A DNA stretch of 64,000 bases from assembly GCA_963855995.1 (NCBI GenBank), contig OY979729.1, positions 6,404,115 through 6,468,114 on the forward strand, written 5' to 3'. Source of the stretch: Muricea muricata. Lineage: Eukaryota; Cnidaria; Anthozoa; Malacalcyonacea; Plexauridae. How positions within the stretch are numbered: the first letter of the stretch is position 1; every line of letters starts with the position of its first letter. The notes under the pieces are model-generated. The model had not been told where the DNA came from, ran no database searches, and saw only the letters and a list, made by a program, of their open reading frames with translations. The position numbers and the translations under genes are program-made. This document shows, in pieces, positions 10,096 through 20,800 of the stretch.

Positions 10096-11159
10096 GTACG
10101 CTGACTTGAAGTACTTTTTCGAAATTTTCATATAGTTCTAGTCTACTTCAAAGGGTTCTTTTGCGACGATGATACAGTTGATGATATGATCGTGCAGCCC
10201 AGTGATAAAGCATTTAGAATCTCAAAGGTATTATGATATATATTTGATACTATTTTAAACAATATAGCTTATGAGCTTTTGGGCTAAACCGCAATGAATA
10301 ATTAAATCATAAGCAAAGTACTGCCATAACATATTATGAATAATTGAATTTAAATTTTACTACCTAAGTATGTAGTCATATGCATAATTGGTCTGCATGT
10401 TTGGATACAACAATATTCTTTGTCAATGCACGAATTCACAGTAAATTTAGTATTTTTACTTATCCGCAGCTGATTTTTGATACAACCATTCCCTGATGTT
10501 TGAAAATGTGTGTATAACGTATATACCGATAATGCTATGACGCATAAGTTTATTAAATGCCATGTTAATTGCTAAAACTTTTTTTACTTTCAGTACGGCC
10601 ATCTTAAAAACTTGAAATTGTGTTCCCGCAGTTGAGTTTCATATTTGTTAACTGTAAAATACAATTGCGGAGTCACACGAAGATTCATTTGCAGCGAAAG
10701 AAGATATTCATATATATTCATAGGCCTTGCCGCCTTGGCCACGCGCTAATGCTTTTTTGCACGGCAAAAACGAGTCGAGTAATTCGCGTACACAATGTAC
10801 TGCAGGGTTTTTTGTCTTTTTGACTGTCCGATACTGGATTTCGATGCATTTTTTTCAAATATTTATGTTATACCTAACAACCCAAAATAGGTTACATGGG
10901 CCTGAAGCATTAATATAGTCACTTGCATGTTCATGTTTTTTTTGCTTGAATAACTGAATAGAAAAAGATTAAACGAGAGCTTATTATGCATCACATTGTT
11001 TGCAGTGGAAAGTTCAAACAAACTAAAATACGTCAAGTTAAAAAAAGAAATGAAAAACTGCAAAAGAAGTTGTTATACAGTTTTAAAATAATTTTCCAAA
11101 TAGGGAATAAAAAATTTCGTGTTATATACACTTTAACAAATTTAATTGTAGAATGGTGA
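10096..11159. other. no gene recognised (intron-like)
   Basis: AT-rich sequence without coding motifs. It lies between the two similar exon-like blocks and could be intronic. Confidence 0.45.
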
Positions 11160-11330
11160 TGGTCGGTTACATTCGGATGTTGTGAGTGCGGATGATAAGG
11201 ACTGATCAATGTCTCCTGCCGCGTCTCCTACGGTAAGCCCCACACTGTGGTTTAATATATACTGGCTGAAGGATTACCGTAGGAAGAAGAGTACGTTGCA
11301 CTTCAGAAGGCTTTAAGCCAAGGGCAAATA
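11160..11330 (+). pseudogene. degenerate exon of the SWIM/MULE-like gene family, copy b
   Basis: The reading SDVVSADDKD-SMSPAASPTVSPT...WLKDYRRKKSTLHFRRL resembles the block at 9916-10095. It has an internal stop. It may be the N-terminal acidic exon of the gene whose zinc-binding, transposase-core and SWIM exons follow to 15962. Confidence 0.3.
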
Positions 11331-11916
11331 ACGTAACTGACGAAACTAATGATCGTGCTGAGTCAGAAAAACTTTATTTTGTCAAGTTAGCTCACTCACT
11401 GTACAATATACTGTTATCCTTCGGAGTCCTGGGGAGGTGTAAGTTGAAAAATAACCAACAGAGCGAAACGAGGAAACGTTGATATTTTCTTTAAACGTTG
11501 AAGTTATAGATTTAAAAGCCGATTCGCCAGTGAGGTAATTAGTGCCAAATCTAATACACGGACTTTTAATTCTAACTCGAAAATTTGGAATAAGGTTGGG
11601 TGTGAAACGCAAACAAGCGAACCATCAACTCGCTTTATAGTCCATTATTTCAAGAACCTTATTTTACGGCAGTGGCTCTTCTGGCAACTAATAGGAAATA
11701 ACACATAGCCATGGTAATTATTTCAGGAGCCCTTCAGTGTATGATCTTACTTCTGAAAAAGAATGTTCATCGGATGATAAGGTACAGGAGATCAGACTAT
11801 TTATGTTTGGTTGAGTAACTGTGAATTTGTGGCTTGGCTTTCGGTAGTGACAATGTAAAGTCAAATATAGTACGTTTTCTATTCAACAGGAAAGTACTTC
11901 AGAGTCGGATTTCGAA

Positions 11917-12050
11917 ATGCAACACAACCAAGTGACATCTCGTCTGCAGTGCCGTAAAAGCTCCAAAGTTTTCTCAACGAAAAGCAATTTAAGAAAACAC
12001 CAGAGATCAATACGTTGTGATAAGAAGAAGAGGTATGCAATGAAGCTTGC
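11917..12050 (+). pseudogene. C2H2-type zinc-finger exon
   Basis: The segment reads LQCRKSSKVFSTKSNLRKHQ followed by a second His/Cys position (RSIRC), matching the C-x2-4-C...H pattern with the F/L core positions, but the second Cys of the finger is replaced by Ser. It is preceded by an acidic stretch (ESTSESDFE). Confidence 0.45.
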
Positions 12051-12279
12051 AATTTCAAGCGACTTTATATATATATCCAAGTATTGTAGCAATATTTCAT
12101 TATATCTCTTCAATCATACACCGGAAATCAAATGAAGTTATAATCAAACAGGAAGACAAAAAAGTGAATTTGGACTTTCGGTTATTATCCTACGATTTAC
12201 GGTCAAAAAAATGAATTTTTTAAATATTCTATAATATAGTTTTTCTGTATATGTATGCATTGACCATGTTATTTAGAAA

Positions 12280-12895
12280 TCAACGGAGGCACATGCCATC
12301 ACTATGGAGAGGGTGTAAAGTCCAAAAACGAGATAGCCTTCCACATAACATTGATGGAAATTGTGTGTTCGAGTTGCCATACGACAAAGATAAACGTATG
12401 GGGAGTTGTTCAGATGGGAGACCGTGGTAGCAGTGGTGTACGTCCAAGAGACAGGGCTTTCAGGAAATTAGGAGAGTAGCATCTTGTGGCGGTACTTACG
12501 TGTGCAAAAATACGCGTTGTCCCTACCTTCACTCATGTGGCAAAGAGAACAAGGTGGCAGAGAACGAGGTAGTGTGCTCGTGTTGTGGGTACGAAGCTCA
12601 AGGAATGTCATGCGAGGCAAGGAAAATCTGGGAATTCGAACATGACAAAGTAACCGCATTTCATTGCGTGGAGCATAAGCGTAGCGTAAAGGAGCAAAGT
12701 CCTGACATTTGGGAGGCGGCTACAACGTTTTTCCGTAAAAATACTTCGGCAAAACCATCTCAGTTTCCTTATCAACATTTGCGAGGAATGCTGAGGGAAG
12801 GAAAGACCGTGGAGGGTGTTCGAAAAAGATTCAAAGTATTAAACAAACGGTCGTCGAACAAGAGAACCCTGTGGGACACTCTTTTGAAGCTTTAG
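12280..12895 (+). pseudogene. Cys-rich zinc-binding exon
   Basis: The frame is open from about 12280 except for one TAG near 12428. It carries CKNTRCPYLHSCGKENK, then CSCCGYEAQGMSCEARKIWE and a FHCVEHKRSVK end. The spaced Cys/His pairs with a W-x-F core resemble the WRKY/GCM1-like or FLYWCH-like zinc clusters that precede MULE cores. A conserved-looking helical part (PYQHLRGMLREGKTVEGV) follows. Confidence 0.5.
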
Positions 12896-15189
12896 CGGCA
12901 ATAAAAGAGTCCACATGCAGATGTCAAAGATAAGTACCTCTTGTGAAGTGTTAGGGACTGTCGTGTTAACGACATTACTGCTATATGTTGAAGTAACAAG
13001 AAACGACTAGAGATTGCAAGCCAGATGCAACGAAATGCAAGCACACATCCTCTAGCAACTGAGTTCTGTTTCGTAGATGCAGAACATGACAAAGTGAAAG
13101 GCTTGAAAACGAACAACTTGTCGGTTCAGCACCCACTATTGAAGGAAATTGTAACAATCGCAAGCATGGATTGCCTCACAGAGTCCACTGAGACACTCTG
13201 CGAGTTTTGGCAGCAATTAAACGCAGTAAGTATGTCTTTTGTTCGATGAAAACTACAGAGCTGTACAATCATAAATCAAAACAGAACCAACGTACGGCTA
13301 CCTTATACACTTATACGAGAGGGTGTTGTACGTCTGAGTACAGACTTTAGTTTATGAAGTCGATTGGTTTTCAAGAATGCTTTAAATTAAATCGTGTGTC
13401 TAGTATAAAAAAGCACTTTAATTATCATTTAGGTTTACTTTTCTTTAGGTCATAAGATAACACGTTATCTTCCCTTACACGGTAAGGAATGGCACCTCCG
13501 TCTGTATGTTGAAATTCTACTTTTCAGTATAGGCGCTTGCAGATTATACTGGTGAGGCAAATTATATATTTGACCCTGAATGCATTGTTAAGGATGAGCA
13601 TAGAGGCAATGGGGAAAGTATAAGGCGAGTGTGAAAGGAAGGGATGGTGGAACGCACACAGTCGTGTGAGATGCATTTCTACGAAAGCAGCATGGAGTTC
13701 TCAATCCAGAAAGAAGTTCATTACCATGATCGACGGTATTTATACGGCCAAAACTCCTGGATGCTATGAGCAAAGCGCCGTGCCCTGTTCGAATGGGCTG
13801 CAAATAAACCCAAGAGAGCCCATGTAAGAACATGGTTTAGTAACTTCTGGCATGTTAGCAAGTGAGTCAGGTCTTGAAAGTGGCGTACTGTATGTATACT
13901 GCAAAGGGGGCTTGTGGGAAAGTTTCTAACATCCCATTTTTGCAAATAGCTTCTTTTCACCGGGATAAGTCGATATTGTTTGTTCTAAATGGTATGCATT
14001 TTTTGTTACAGGTTTCAAATACAAACATGGCGGAGGTTGGTCATTCCAGGAATGCGACAAGAAGGGCCAAGAATGACACTCTAGCCCGAGTGGCTGCAGA
14101 CCATGTTGTCGAAAGTGCCATCCTTCAAGCAAAAGTACAAAAGCTGATTTAGATAATGTACGTGTCGTATACAACTGGCTTTCAGGCGTTTGCAATATTG
14201 TGCAGGCGGGTATAGGCGTAAAATGTCAATTTTCGATTTAAAAAATGCGAAGAGTTTTTGGCACTCATTATTCTGTACTTCAGAAATTTTAGATAAAACT
14301 TTTATTTTCATCTATGCGGCAAATTTTTCGTGATACCATGAATGAATAATGAATAAAAGATTAATAGCACTAAAAGAACAAAGTTACCGACATTGGTGAT
14401 GATGTCAAAAGCACAGCTTATTTTCTTGCATTTTTTGAATTTTTTGTCACAATCAGTATTAGCAGTATTAAAACAACCCAAAGTATATTAAAAAACGTGT
14501 ATTGCTTTCAAAGCAAAGTTTTTAAGGTAATGCTGCAAGTCTTTATTTCAAATTATGTGTACTAATCAAGCGGACCTTCATCGTCAAAAAAACTAGTAGA
14601 ATTTTTGGTGCGTTTTTCAAGTGATGTTTGATAGATTTCAGTTAAGCTAAGAATAATATTTATAGACAATACATCGTTAATTTGCACAGTAGTATTTTAA
14701 AGTTTATTACACAATGTACGCACGTTTGAGGGATTTTGTGGAGTTGTAAATGTGACATGCAATTAGGCCTTAACACCAATATCCTATACAAAAATCAACG
14801 CCTAAAAGTTTAGCTTAAAGAGTGTGTAAATGATTCAGTATCGTTATTTTAAATTGTTTAGCTTTCTTAACGGAACATACCAAGGTGGGCGGTGCCCATA
14901 CCGAAAGAAAAAGGATCAGCTGTCTTTGCGACGAAAACTCGATAGAGCTACGCAGTTTGCAAACGATGACTTCAGAAATGGCTCCATTGACGCCAGCCAG
15001 TACGAAGCTAGTCCGCCTATGCATGAACGTTCGAGTCATAAGGCCAGAAATGAAGATATTTTCAGCTCATCGCAGATGAAACGCCAGTTCAGCACAAAAA
15101 CGCAAAGAAAGCTCACCGTGAAAGACGTACGAGAAGTAAAAAAATTGAGGAGTCTTTAGAGATAGCCAAACGAGCCAAAATTGCACTTA

Positions 15190-15440
15190 TTGCAACTCAT
15201 GACATGAGTGCAACAAAGAAAATTTTCAAGCTCAACCATGGCGGGAAAACGCGTCTCACGGAAATATCAGAGACGGTCTCGTGTAACTGTTCTTTTGCTA
15301 GAGGCAGTGATCTTAACTTACATGTTATATTGGTACTGATGAATGTGCTTCAAGTTAATAAACATGATAAAATGCTTCATCAGAAGGCACATTCTGCAGA
15401 GAATGTTTTAAAACTGTTTTCCAATTGTCAGCCAAGCACC
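15190..15440 (+). pseudogene. SWIM-type zinc finger with altered third ligand
   Basis: The motif is CNCSFARGSDLNLHVILVL: the CxC pair (15282-15290) and final His (15321-15323) of a SWIM finger (CxCx(n)CxH) are present, but the expected third Cys position is Leu. The following helix (VLMNVLQVN) fits the family. Loss of a zinc ligand agrees with the stops elsewhere in the gene. Confidence 0.5.
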
Positions 15441-15699
15441 GTCGCCAGACTAGCTAGTACCGTCTCATCCAATATACGTCACATCCATCACTGTTAGGCC
15501 AAACGCAGACAGGATCAGCTGACGTGTCTACTGCTAGTGCTACAAGAACTGCACTACGTCCACCGTCGCCAGGTCCAACACAGACAGGATCGTCTGGTGT
15601 GTCTGCTGCAACAGGGACTACACCTCTTCATCGACCAGCCATAAGCGTGCCTTATCCAACACCAAAAGTTGGCCAGTACGTACTAACATCGTCGCAGTA

Positions 15700-15962
15700 C
15701 TGCCACCCAAACGTGGAGAAGTGCTTTGGCTTCCAAGGTCAGTTAAGATGTCGAAATGGAACCCCCTCCCCCCCCGGAAGATCTGGTTGTCATTCGCATG
15801 ATGCCACGCCAATATATCGTGGCAGGTACAACAAGACTGAAAATGAGCAATGCATATTTTCATGCAAATGAAGGATGCATCAAGTGCAGGTTACCCAATT
15901 TTCCCCACACTCTTGTTGATATCCAACTAGGACTTCCCCCATTAATCAAGCCATGCAGATAA
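15700..15962 (+). pseudogene. C-terminal domain of the SWIM/MULE-like gene
   Basis: Two frames together cover VEKCFGF...LR and PPPEDLVVIRMMPRQYI, then SNAYFHANEGCIKCRLPNF, ending at 15962. The Cys/His spacing (KCFGF, YFH, CIKCR) suggests a final treble-clef-like or other zinc-binding unit. The two frames overlap at 15756, indicating a one-base shift. Confidence 0.4.
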
Positions 15963-16292
15963 AACATTCCTCCTTGGCGACTTAAATTTCCCCATCTAAG
16001 TATGAGTGACGGGACGAGCATAATGAATTACATATTTTTTTGTATGCACATTAACAATGGGAATCACTACTCCCATATATTTATATATAATTTAAATTTA
16101 TATTCAATAGGCATTTCGACCAATCACGTCGTTGCTTTCTCCCACGTGCATATGCTTTTATACCCAATAAATTACTCAACATTCTAAAAGCCCGGGGAGG
16201 GATTTGATATCGGCTTCAGGGAAATATGGGGTATAATAGAAGAACAAAGCAATGCAAATGAACATGAATTATTATATAACGACACATGAACA
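15963..16292. other. no gene recognised
   Basis: AT-rich spacer between the SWIM/MULE-like gene and the palindrome at 16293. Confidence 0.5.
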
Positions 16293-16347
16293 TTATATAA
16301 TGACACATGTGCATTATACTGTATAATGCACATGTGTCATTATATAA
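16293..16347. repeat. perfect 27-bp inverted repeat (hairpin)
   Basis: The arms 16293-16319 and 16321-16347 are perfect reverse complements around a single T. The left arm is TTATATAATGACACATGTGC followed by ATTATAC. A partial extra half-copy lies just upstream (16271-16290). It could be a MITE end or a cruciform-prone palindrome. Confidence 0.9.
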
Positions 16348-16469
16348 AATTTTTCATCTCATTTCTTTATGAGTACATTTACAAACATAAACCCAAACTA
16401 AAACACACAACGATATGACTTTTAATTCAACACTTCCCAACAACATACTATTTTAGACAAACGTAGAAA

Positions 16470-17952
16470 CTATTTAGAAAAATTGAAGGTACAGTTATTG
16501 AATACAGATCCCGACATAGAAACATTTGTAACACCACTATCACTACCATCAGGCTTCGACGAAATCATACTACACATTAAGTCATCAGTTTCTTCAAAGT
16601 CAATCAATTCAAGATCTTTGAGAATGTCTGACGAACCTTCTTGTACTGACTCGCTTAAACTTGGTTTATTTACAAAGGTTCCTTCACTTTTGCCGATATC
16701 AATACTTGCACCACTGTAATCTGGAGGGGCGAGTGTATTACGGACATTCATTTGTTGTGCCAAACTTGACTTCTCACAGCTAAACAAGGCGTTAGAACGA
16801 TGGCCTGTCCCATCTCGAATCAATTTCTCGTCAACTTTACTTTGAAAAAGTCTGGTCGCGCACGTGACTCTCAAGCTGTGCGATTTTTGCGTTCCAACCC
16901 CGCTTCGACACATAGTTCTGGCAAAACTTTGTTTAATGTATTAATGCCAACAGGCATTCGACAAAATTCTATTCCGTGCTGTTCAAATTCGGCTTAAAAT
17001 AAAATGCCTCCACTTTGCACGCGATCTCTTGGATTTTTGACATATAAATGGAGTAGCATTTAATAATACATCGGTTGTGACCGACATCTTTTCCTGCGCA
17101 GCAAACGTGTTTAACAACCCTTGGTTTATAGTTTAAGTCTTTTAACCCGCCGTGGTACGTTTTCGATACACTTTCATCGTAGGTAACGGATTCTGAATCT
17201 ATGCTGAAATTCGAGTATCTTAGGTTCCTATGTTCTGTAGAACGTAATCCGAACAATTTACCGTTATAAAAATAAATAGTACTAAACAACGACTTAGCTG
17301 AATTTCACCCAAGGATTCCCTTTTCCCACAAGAGAGCCTCATCTTCTTCAGATATTGGGTCTCGTTCCCTCATTTTAGATTTTATAGCCACGCCATCTGA
17401 TGTTGCCTTCCGCATCTCTGCCTCCAAAGCTCGCCTTAGTAAGTTTAATCTTGAAAAACAAACTATTATTAGCAACTGAAATAGATTCAGCAACATATTT
17501 TGAATTGTTTTGAATTCAAGAATTACTCAGTACATCATATCGCTCAAGACTAACCTTGGCTCGTCGCGATTCAGCAGTCGAATAATGCTACTATTTCCCG
17601 CTAAATGTCGTTGAAGACCAGAAAAAATCATATACAAACTTCTGCTGGGTTATCTTTCCCCATTTTCCTTCACAATTTCTTCAAAAAATTTTTTAGCCAA
17701 AAATTTAAGCTCTCCACACTCATATCGACGATACTTGTCTCCAAAGTCTGAATTTTATGCAAATCAACTGGAAAAGAACAGTGCTCTGGCCTCTGCACAA
17801 GGATTTTTGTTTTCTCGCTCACTTTGCCATTGGGAAAAGACTTTATATGCCCACTTTGTTGCACTTCGTGTTGATTTTGGAATACATTCATCCAAAATCT
17901 CTTTTTCTTCCTCTTCCGACTTGGGAGGTCGATAACGGCGCTTTGGTGGCAT
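16470..17952 (-). pseudogene. Crypton-type (DUF3504) tyrosine recombinase, frameshifted
   Basis: The start MPPKRRYRPPKSEEEEKEIL at 17952 leads into a SAM-like region (WAYKVFSQWQSER), then after shifts SDGVAIKSKMRERDPISEED and LLWEKGILG, the block FYNGKLFGLRSTEHRNLRYS (first catalytic Arg), SKTYHGGLKDLNYKP, and the C-terminal KSHSLRVTCATRLFQ (His-x-x-Arg) with GTGHRSNALF; the tail GSVFNNCTFNFSK is typical of this family. DUF3504 recombinases drive Crypton DNA transposons and were domesticated as KCTD1/ZMYM/QRICH relatives. At least four frameshifts or stops (near 17780, 17640, 17500, 16940) kill it. No terminal repeats are expected for Cryptons, so the element ends are not placed. Confidence 0.75.
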
Positions 17953-18244
17953 AGCGTTACTGATAAAATTCGTCCTTGTTCATATGGCTGGGTTCCGATA
18001 GCATTTCACGAGCAAATAATAAATGAAGTTGACATAGTAATCAGTTGAAGACGTGTCTCTGATTTAATCCAAGTTAACAATGAGTTATTGTCGTAACTGT
18101 GCTTTAGGCAGCGTTTTACCATATACAAAACACTGCATGCGTAAAAGCTATTCATTCTTTGAAATCAATAGAATACTATTTTGGCTGATTTGAATTTGAA
18201 AGGGTGCCAATAACTGAACAGGTCTACTCTTTTTGTCACACCTT

Positions 18245-18491
18245 CAGGGACCGCGGAGCGGGGTGGCTGGCTGGGCTAAAGCCACACCAATAATTTTTGT
18301 TCAATACATATGTTTGCATCAAAAATATAAGAATCGAGGCAAAAACTATATGCCACTTCATGATGATTGTTGAAATTAGAAGTGTTTCCAGGCATCTCAG
18401 GGCTCTTGATTTCAAAAGTTTCCCCTCTAGATATCTCGCACCTTCGGTGCTCGATTAGCCCCACCAATAAAAAACCGCTCCGCGGTCCCTG
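18245..18491. mobile_element. 247-bp MITE with CAGGGACCGCGGAGC ends
   Basis: The left end CAGGGACCGCGGAGCGG and right end CCGCTCCGCGGTCCCTG are inverted. Flanks ACCTT and TCCTT match at four of five bases, suggesting a 5-bp target duplication. The same terminal words bound the large fold-back element at 41984-44289, which has a perfect TATTA duplication. No coding capacity. Confidence 0.75.
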
Positions 18492-18590
18492 TCCTTTATG
18501 GTAGAATAATTTACTGATTACTCTCATGTCGGTCTCAATGTCTATTGAATATTAATGAGTGTTTTAAGCCATTCAAAACACCCGTAGGTC

Positions 18591-18649
18591 GTGTTTTATG
18601 TGATATAAAACGCTCGACTGCGTCTCGCGTTTTATATCACATAAAACAC
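18591..18649. repeat. 23-bp perfect hairpin with 13-base loop
   Basis: The arms GTGTTTTATGTGATATAAAACGC (18591-18613; first 20 shown as key bases GTGTTTTATGTGATATAAAA) and its complement at 18627-18649 flank the loop TCGACTGCGTCTC. Additional imperfect pairing extends outward (GTGTTTTAA on both sides). This is a typical short fold-back element. Confidence 0.85.
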
Positions 18650-18834
18650 TCCTACTCGTGTTTTAAATATTACATATTTATTCGGCATGCTAATTCACAG
18701 TTATTACATTAGATTTTGATTATTATTATTAGTAGTAGTAGCATTATTAGAGTATCATATTTCAATTATAAATGCGTCATAACTCATAATTTTAAAGTCT
18801 TTCATAATGTCATTCCTTTATCTTCTCGAATCCG

Positions 18835-19125
18835 AGCTCGAATCTGAACCTACGGTAATCCATACAGAGAGACCTTTTGCGGACTAAGACTGTGGCCTTG
18901 TACTAGGACGAATGATACCTTTATCTAACATGTCATTAGATTCATAGCGGAAAGCATCTGGCATTCGCCTGGCACGCTGCCTATTCGGCGGGTATATATA
19001 AATTTTATGATGTGCAATACGCGTTTGGCCAATGGTGTCGCTAAATAGTTATTCAAATTCGCCCAATACTCGCTTTACTTGTTGTTTTTCGGAATTTCTT
19101 AGACTAGCATCTAAACGAGAATCGA
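18835..19125 (-). pseudogene. gypsy-1 RT N-terminus
   Basis: The minus strand gives LRNSEKQQVKRVLGEFE, then after one stop SDTIGQTRIAHHKIY, PPNRQRARRMPDAF and MLDKGIIRPS: the conserved start of gypsy RT (aspartate-rich linker, His-x-Ile, GIIxPS). Similarity ends at about 18835, where other repeats begin. It fits between gag (22188) and the RT end (5946) of gypsy-1. Confidence 0.65.
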
Positions 19126-19139
19126 CATTCTCCTCGCGA

Positions 19140-19330
19140 TCTTTTGTTTTCACGGCATCACAGTATAGGGTATAAACAGTAGGGCCACTCAGCAGTGCAA
19201 CATGTCCCCCTATTTTTATGCACTTATCTGGCCAGAATAATGGCGGAACGGCCAGTTCATCGTTCCTATTGGCCAGAAAAGGCAATTGACTGGCCAGAAC
19301 CTGCATAATGAACATGCGTAATGAGACATG
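19140..19330. repeat. dispersed repeat, copy 1
   Basis: The block CAGTATAGGGTATAAACAGT to the TTGGCCAGAAAAGGC region matches 40776-40905, including a shared run containing CACTCAGCAGTGCAACATGT and CCCCCTATTTTTATGCA. It has no coding motif; both copies happen to be open on the minus strand. It is probably a SINE or MITE of unknown type and lies inside gypsy-1. Confidence 0.65.
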
Positions 19331-19814
19331 CGTGGAGACACAAACTTCAAAGGTTCCGACTCGAGTGGCCTTTCTGTTTATTTCTATTCTGTGACGGCAT
19401 TACAATTAAATGGTTACTTATTGTTAGCGATTGCTTCCTGCTTAGACTCAATCAGAGGACGAAATTCCGCCAATTTGCAACCCTTTAGTTACGAGAGGCA
19501 CCCACTATTTTAATATACTATTCTTTTGTATTTTATTGCAACCCTTTAGCAACTCAATTTCATTCGCTGTATTATAGGCTATTCAGACTGGTACCGTTTT
19601 AGGCATACTGCGAAACCCGGACTGGACTCGGACCTGTTTAAAACCCGGACTCGAGAAATAACCGGACTCGACACTCGGCTTGAAAAAAGCTGGACTTGTT
19701 TTCACAAAACCCGGACTCGATTAATAAAATTGAATTCAAAACTGGAATCATTAAAGACAAGTTGCGCGTAAATCTGTAATATACTATTTATTTAATCTCT
19801 GCATGAATTGGCCT

Positions 19815-20725
19815 AAAAATTTATAGGAGCAGGTTTACGCCAACCTTTACACAACAAGTTAAAGCATTATAGTTAAACGCTGGCGTTCACCTCGAACTAA
19901 CGTTAACTTGCCACTCATCTACCGGCATTGCGTTCGAAAGTGCAGAAAAACATTTGATTGTTTCACTATCTTAAACAAAATTCGACGTTTCGAGCGAAAA
20001 CCCTTCGTCGGGAAGTTGCAATTATGATTTCGATGCAAGCTTCAGCGGTTTTAAATGTTGTGCGGCTGCCGCATAAAATGTGTAGCCATCGCCTATCTTC
20101 TGATGTATTGTTAAAAACAATCCCAAACGATTTCCGGTATGAGTATGTCAATGATATTCACCCAACTAAACACAAAATAATGTAATGTGTCGCAGCTTTT
20201 TCGAACGGGCACTTAGTGGCATACTCGGCGAAATACATATTGGAGAACGTAAATCAAACCTGGGTTTCTGTTTGTTATAAAGGCAACTGCATAGCATCTC
20301 TGCTTTAATCATACTATGACAAGCAGATAAAACCCCCATGCAAATGGACTACTGATTCCAAGGATTGGCGTCTTGGACACAATTTTGCAAAGGGAATGTG
20401 GTCCGGTGCACTCGTTTGGTTGCTCTTTGTCTTTTCAATACCTGTACAGCCAACTGAGTTAAGTATTGAAAACATTAACCTACGGACAGTCCTACTGAAA
20501 ACACAGGCATTAGCGCTAACTTCCTGACGAAGGGCCTTCGCTAGAAACGTCAAATTCTGTTTATATCGTTTAAGATAGTGAAAAATCCTTTGCTTTTTTG
20601 TACTTTTGAATGCACTTTCGGTAGACTGAGTGGCAAGTCAGTTCGTGGTAAACGCCAGCGTTTATAATGCTTTAACTTGTTGAGTAAAGGTCGGAGTGAA
20701 CCCACTCATAAATTTTTAGGTCAAT
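19815..20725. repeat. nested inverted repeat with GACGAAGG...CGAAACGTC core
   Basis: The arms 19815-20020 and 20522-20725 are imperfect inverted copies. Each contains the palindromic GACGAAGGnnnTCGnnnGAAACGTC-like word that is often found near the 3' ends of Penelope-like and related retroelements in invertebrates. That link is only suggestive. The approximately 500-bp middle has no identified gene. Confidence 0.55.
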
Positions 20726-20744
20726 TCAGGAATTAATAAATATT

Positions 20745-20800
20745 ATACTAGGTTACCTGCAAGGTAGGTAATGCTGCGGAGCCTTAATTGTTTTATAGGT
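20745..20800. repeat. short dispersed repeat (pair with 23268-23315)
   Basis: ATACTAGGTTACCTGCAAGG followed by TAGGTAATGCTGCGGAG recurs in close form at 23268-23312. Both lie in non-coding sequence. Confidence 0.6.

Larger units (their letters stand above)
11890..15962 (+). pseudogene. SWIM zinc-finger MULE-type transposase-like gene, decayed, multi-exon
   Basis: Successive plus-strand blocks read as one protein: a C2H2-like finger (11917-12050), a Cys-rich W-x-F zinc-binding domain (12280-12895), a DDE-like core start (13019-13234, FCFVDAEHDKVKGLKT), a middle segment (13525-13865), the block NMAEVGHSRNATRRA (14012-14152), a basic linker (14870-15160), a SWIM-type motif (15190-15440), a Pro/Ser/Thr-rich stretch and a C-terminal domain (15700-15962). 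At least one good splice acceptor (TTGTTACAG before 14012) and one donor (GCA|GTAAGT near 13229) are visible. Stops occur in several exons, for example near 12428. SWIM fingers following a DDE-like core are typical of MULE transposases and their domesticated relatives; family placement is by motif order, not by a database match. Confidence 0.5.

Noticed and set aside
10620-12135. Several 60- to 76-codon frames in the 10.6-12.1 kb region
   Set aside because: Apart from the zinc-finger-like exon at 11917 they have no motif, are AT-biased, and are expected by chance in a region this long.
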